In this document: positions 61,596-64,000 of the stretch, piece by piece
Numbering within the stretch: the first letter of the stretch is position 1
Layout of the letters: every line of letters begins with the position of its first letter
NCBI GenBank assembly: GCA_023053575.1
Contig: JAKZAP010000016.1
Span: forward strand, 12,170,030-12,234,029
Reading direction: 5' to 3'
Length of the DNA stretch: 64,000 nt
DNA from: Branchinecta lynchi
Taxonomy: Eukaryota; Arthropoda; Branchiopoda; Anostraca; Branchinectidae
Translations under genes and position numbers: made by a program
Notes under the pieces: generated by a model
Databases searched by the model: none
The model's input: only the letters and a program-made list of their open reading frames with translations
Told to the model about the DNA's origin: nothing

Positions 61596-63960
61596 AAGGT
61601 TCAAGGTTCAAGGTTCAAGGTTTAATTTACACTTCTGTATAAAATCAAAATAAATAGGGTCAAGCCGGGGACACAAGGTCGATTGACAAAAACCCGGTAC
61701 AATATATAACAAACATATTTTACCTATAACTAATTACATAAATAAATGTTAATAATTCCATGACTCATCACCAGACGGGAACCCGCCCCACAAACCCACC
61801 GACACTCGGCAAGATCAACCCGAAATCCCCCCCAAAAAAAAAATACCCAATGCGCAAGCGAGGGTTACCGATGGCCAGCAACTAATATGGACCCCAACCA
61901 AAACATATCAACAACAAACAAATAAAAATTTACTTTAATTTTTTTTTTATCGATGATTCTTGAATTTATTTATAAGTATAGAATGAAGTTGCTTTTTTAT
62001 ATTTGGAAGAGATTTACTGATATCAATATATTGTAAATAAAGATGCCATGAACCCGTGATTGAAAAATATGGTGAGAACCGCGATCTCTCAGTGGTTAAT
62101 TTAAGGTGCTGCATTTTCCATTTATGACGGGTTTCATAAGCATGTTCAGGTTGCTCAGGGAAAAAATTACTCGAACGAAAGTACGAAGGTAGTTCCGACC
62201 GGTCATATTTTACCTTAAATAAAAAAGAATGGAGAGTGAATAATTCTGAAACAGGCAAAATATTGGTTAACAAACACCTTTGCTTTCTTAAACGAATCAG
62301 GAAAAGTTCCCGATCTAAATGACAGATTTATTAAATGACACATTACTTTATTAATACTCGGTAAAATGGCTTTCACAATATTCGTCGACGATTCGTCAAT
62401 CCCCGGGGAATTTCCACTCTTTAAAAGCTTGCCAATATTAGCAAGCTCTTCCTCTGTTACAGGTGTTAAAAACATAGACTTTTCAGAAGGCTTTCCGAGG
62501 TATGTACGATAATCACATTGACCATGTGGCATATTATGTTGGAGCTTGCTGGCTACCGACTGTCCAATTGACGCGAAATGTGAGTTCATGTAGTTAGCTA
62601 TATCTAGCTCCCTTTCAATTGTATTACCATGAGCGTCCTTTATTTCGGATGGTGTAGAAGATGTTCGCGATCGATTCAAGCATGAATTTATTAGCTCCCA
62701 AGTTTTCTTTGGTGATTTATTTACTTCACTAAAAGAATCAAAATAATATTTCATTTTAGCATTACGTATTATTTTTGAAAGTAGGTTTTTGTAATTTTTG
62801 AAAGTTGTTTTATTTCCTTCACTTGGGAATGATAAAAAAGTTTTATAGAGAGCGTTTTTTTGTTTTATTGACGTCAAAAGGGAGGGCGATATCCAGGGTT
62901 GAATGGGTTGATTATATTTCCCTTTATGTTTTTTTACTCTGGGGCATGACTCATCAAAAGCAGCATTAAATGCTTCTAAGAAATAAGCCGTTGCAGAATT
63001 TACTTCTTCTGCATCAAAGACACGAGACCAATCAGTAATATTCAATTTATCTTTTAAACATTCTAGATTTTTTTTATTGATAATCCGGTTTGTTGTTTCT
63101 GGTGCTTTTCTTGTCTGAAGCTGGTACTTCACGTCAGAAATTAACAAAAAATGATCAGAAAAATCCGTTAGAACAACTTGTGAAGACGTTGCTGGTGTCG
63201 TTAAAAATATGTTGTCGATAAGAGTGGCACTAGTCGACGCAACACGCGTTGGGATTGTACATGAGGGAATCAGTAATTTCGATGTCATTAGGGTAATAAA
63301 TTCTGTTGTTTGAGTGTTTTCTTGAAATTCCAGTAAGTTTATGTTAAAATCCCCCATGAGCACAACATCATTATCGTCTAAAGACGCTAATAAAGATTCC
63401 AGGGATTGCAAAAAAAGCGGGACTGGGGCTGACGGAGGCTTATATACGACACAAATTTGTAGTTTTTTTGTTCCGGTCCGACATTCAACAGCCAAAATTT
63501 CACACACTTTTTCAACGTCATATTTTTCAAGCTCTGGCATACGTTTAAATTGTACTCCTTCTTTCAAAAATAAACCAAGCCCACCTTTTCCATGAACTTG
63601 TCGATTTTTATCAATGAAGTTATATCCCGGAATTTTAACATTATGTTTTGTCGCATCATTAATAAATGTTTCACAAATTCCCAGAATATCAATTTGATTT
63701 CTTGGCAATAATCTTGTTAGTTCATCAATAGAACTGGCGAGTCCCTGTATGTTCATAAATCCAATTCTCTTTGAATTATTTTCAAGTCTATTTATTTTAT
63801 CAGGAGAAACATACAATGATTGTTTTATTTCTGAAAAAGTGTTATTTTCTCTCTGGCCAAAAATATTAAAAGTTTCAGAAAATAATGAAAGGTTAAGAGG
63901 TTCCCCCATTAAAGCTGCCAGCCTATCGGCACCCCCCGCAACCGCAAACTTAAATGTCAA
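61596..63960 (-). pseudogene. APE-type non-LTR retrotransposon, RT core deleted
   Basis: The frame 63960-62215 (581 codons, not ATG-started) holds an endonuclease/exonuclease/phosphatase domain with the expected residues: GFMNIQG (N about 70), CETF (E97), VVYKPP (Y about 173), GDFN (D204) and SDHF (D/H about 269-270). The RT domain starts (TEEELANIGKLLKSGNSPG, IVKAILPSINKVMCHLINLS, FPDSFKKAKV) but stops there. The next sequence, in another frame (62273-61947), is the far C-terminal tail (YDRSELPSYF...YETRHKWKMQHLK). The FADD-containing RT core is thus deleted. The 3' UTR ends at (caaggtt)3, 61598-61620. The 5' end lies near or past the window edge. Confidence 0.85.
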
Positions 63961-64000
63961 ATAAAAAGAGTCGGAAAGATCCTACCTCGTGCCAGCAAAT

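Overview
This is animal nuclear DNA, and most likely from an invertebrate. Short exons with GT/AG borders sit in very long introns, the tRNA genes contain introns, and there are APE-type non-LTR retrotransposons, hAT-like and mariner-like inverted-repeat elements and many poly(C)/poly(G) runs. I cannot name the phylum. No bacterial operon, CRISPR array or rRNA gene is visible.

Two conserved genes converge tail to tail. On the + strand, three exons (477-630, 1355-1572, 12673-13007) encode the C-terminal YjeF_N domain of EDC3, the enhancer of mRNA decapping. Its 5' part lies left of the window. On the - strand, eight exons between 61070 and 15942 encode most of a GON4L (Gon-4-like / ugly duckling) chromatin co-regulator, whose 5' part lies right of the window. 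Every exon junction I checked keeps the reading frame. About 2.9 kb separates the two stop codons.

Most of the sequence is intron filled with repeats. The 11.1-kb last EDC3 intron holds a 2.7-kb hAT-like element with an 8-bp target duplication, then a 6-kb long-inverted-repeat element that itself carries a 710-bp foldback hAT-like MITE with a perfect 8-bp target duplication. The 3' introns of GON4L hold pogo-like, hAT-like and other MITEs; two pogo-like copies in opposite orientation bracket one exon.

The 24.4-kb GON4L intron (25216-49977 region) is the most striking part. It carries eight tRNA-Tyr(GTA) genes, all on the - strand. Their mature sequences are identical but their 11-13 nt introns vary. 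Each gene lies in a diverged duplicated unit, and several units carry one or two TAGATGGC-type motifs (CTCF-core-like) 100-180 bp upstream. The same intron has several copies of a repeat family bounded by GGGATCCC palindromes and built from ~120-bp subrepeats, an AT-rich simple-sequence foldback with a MITE at its centre, and a 2.7-kb tandem-repeat block ending in a perfect hairpin.

The right end (53-64 kb) holds the remaining GON4L exons among several broken non-LTR retrotransposons. One has an intact-looking APE endonuclease domain but has lost the reverse-transcriptase core.
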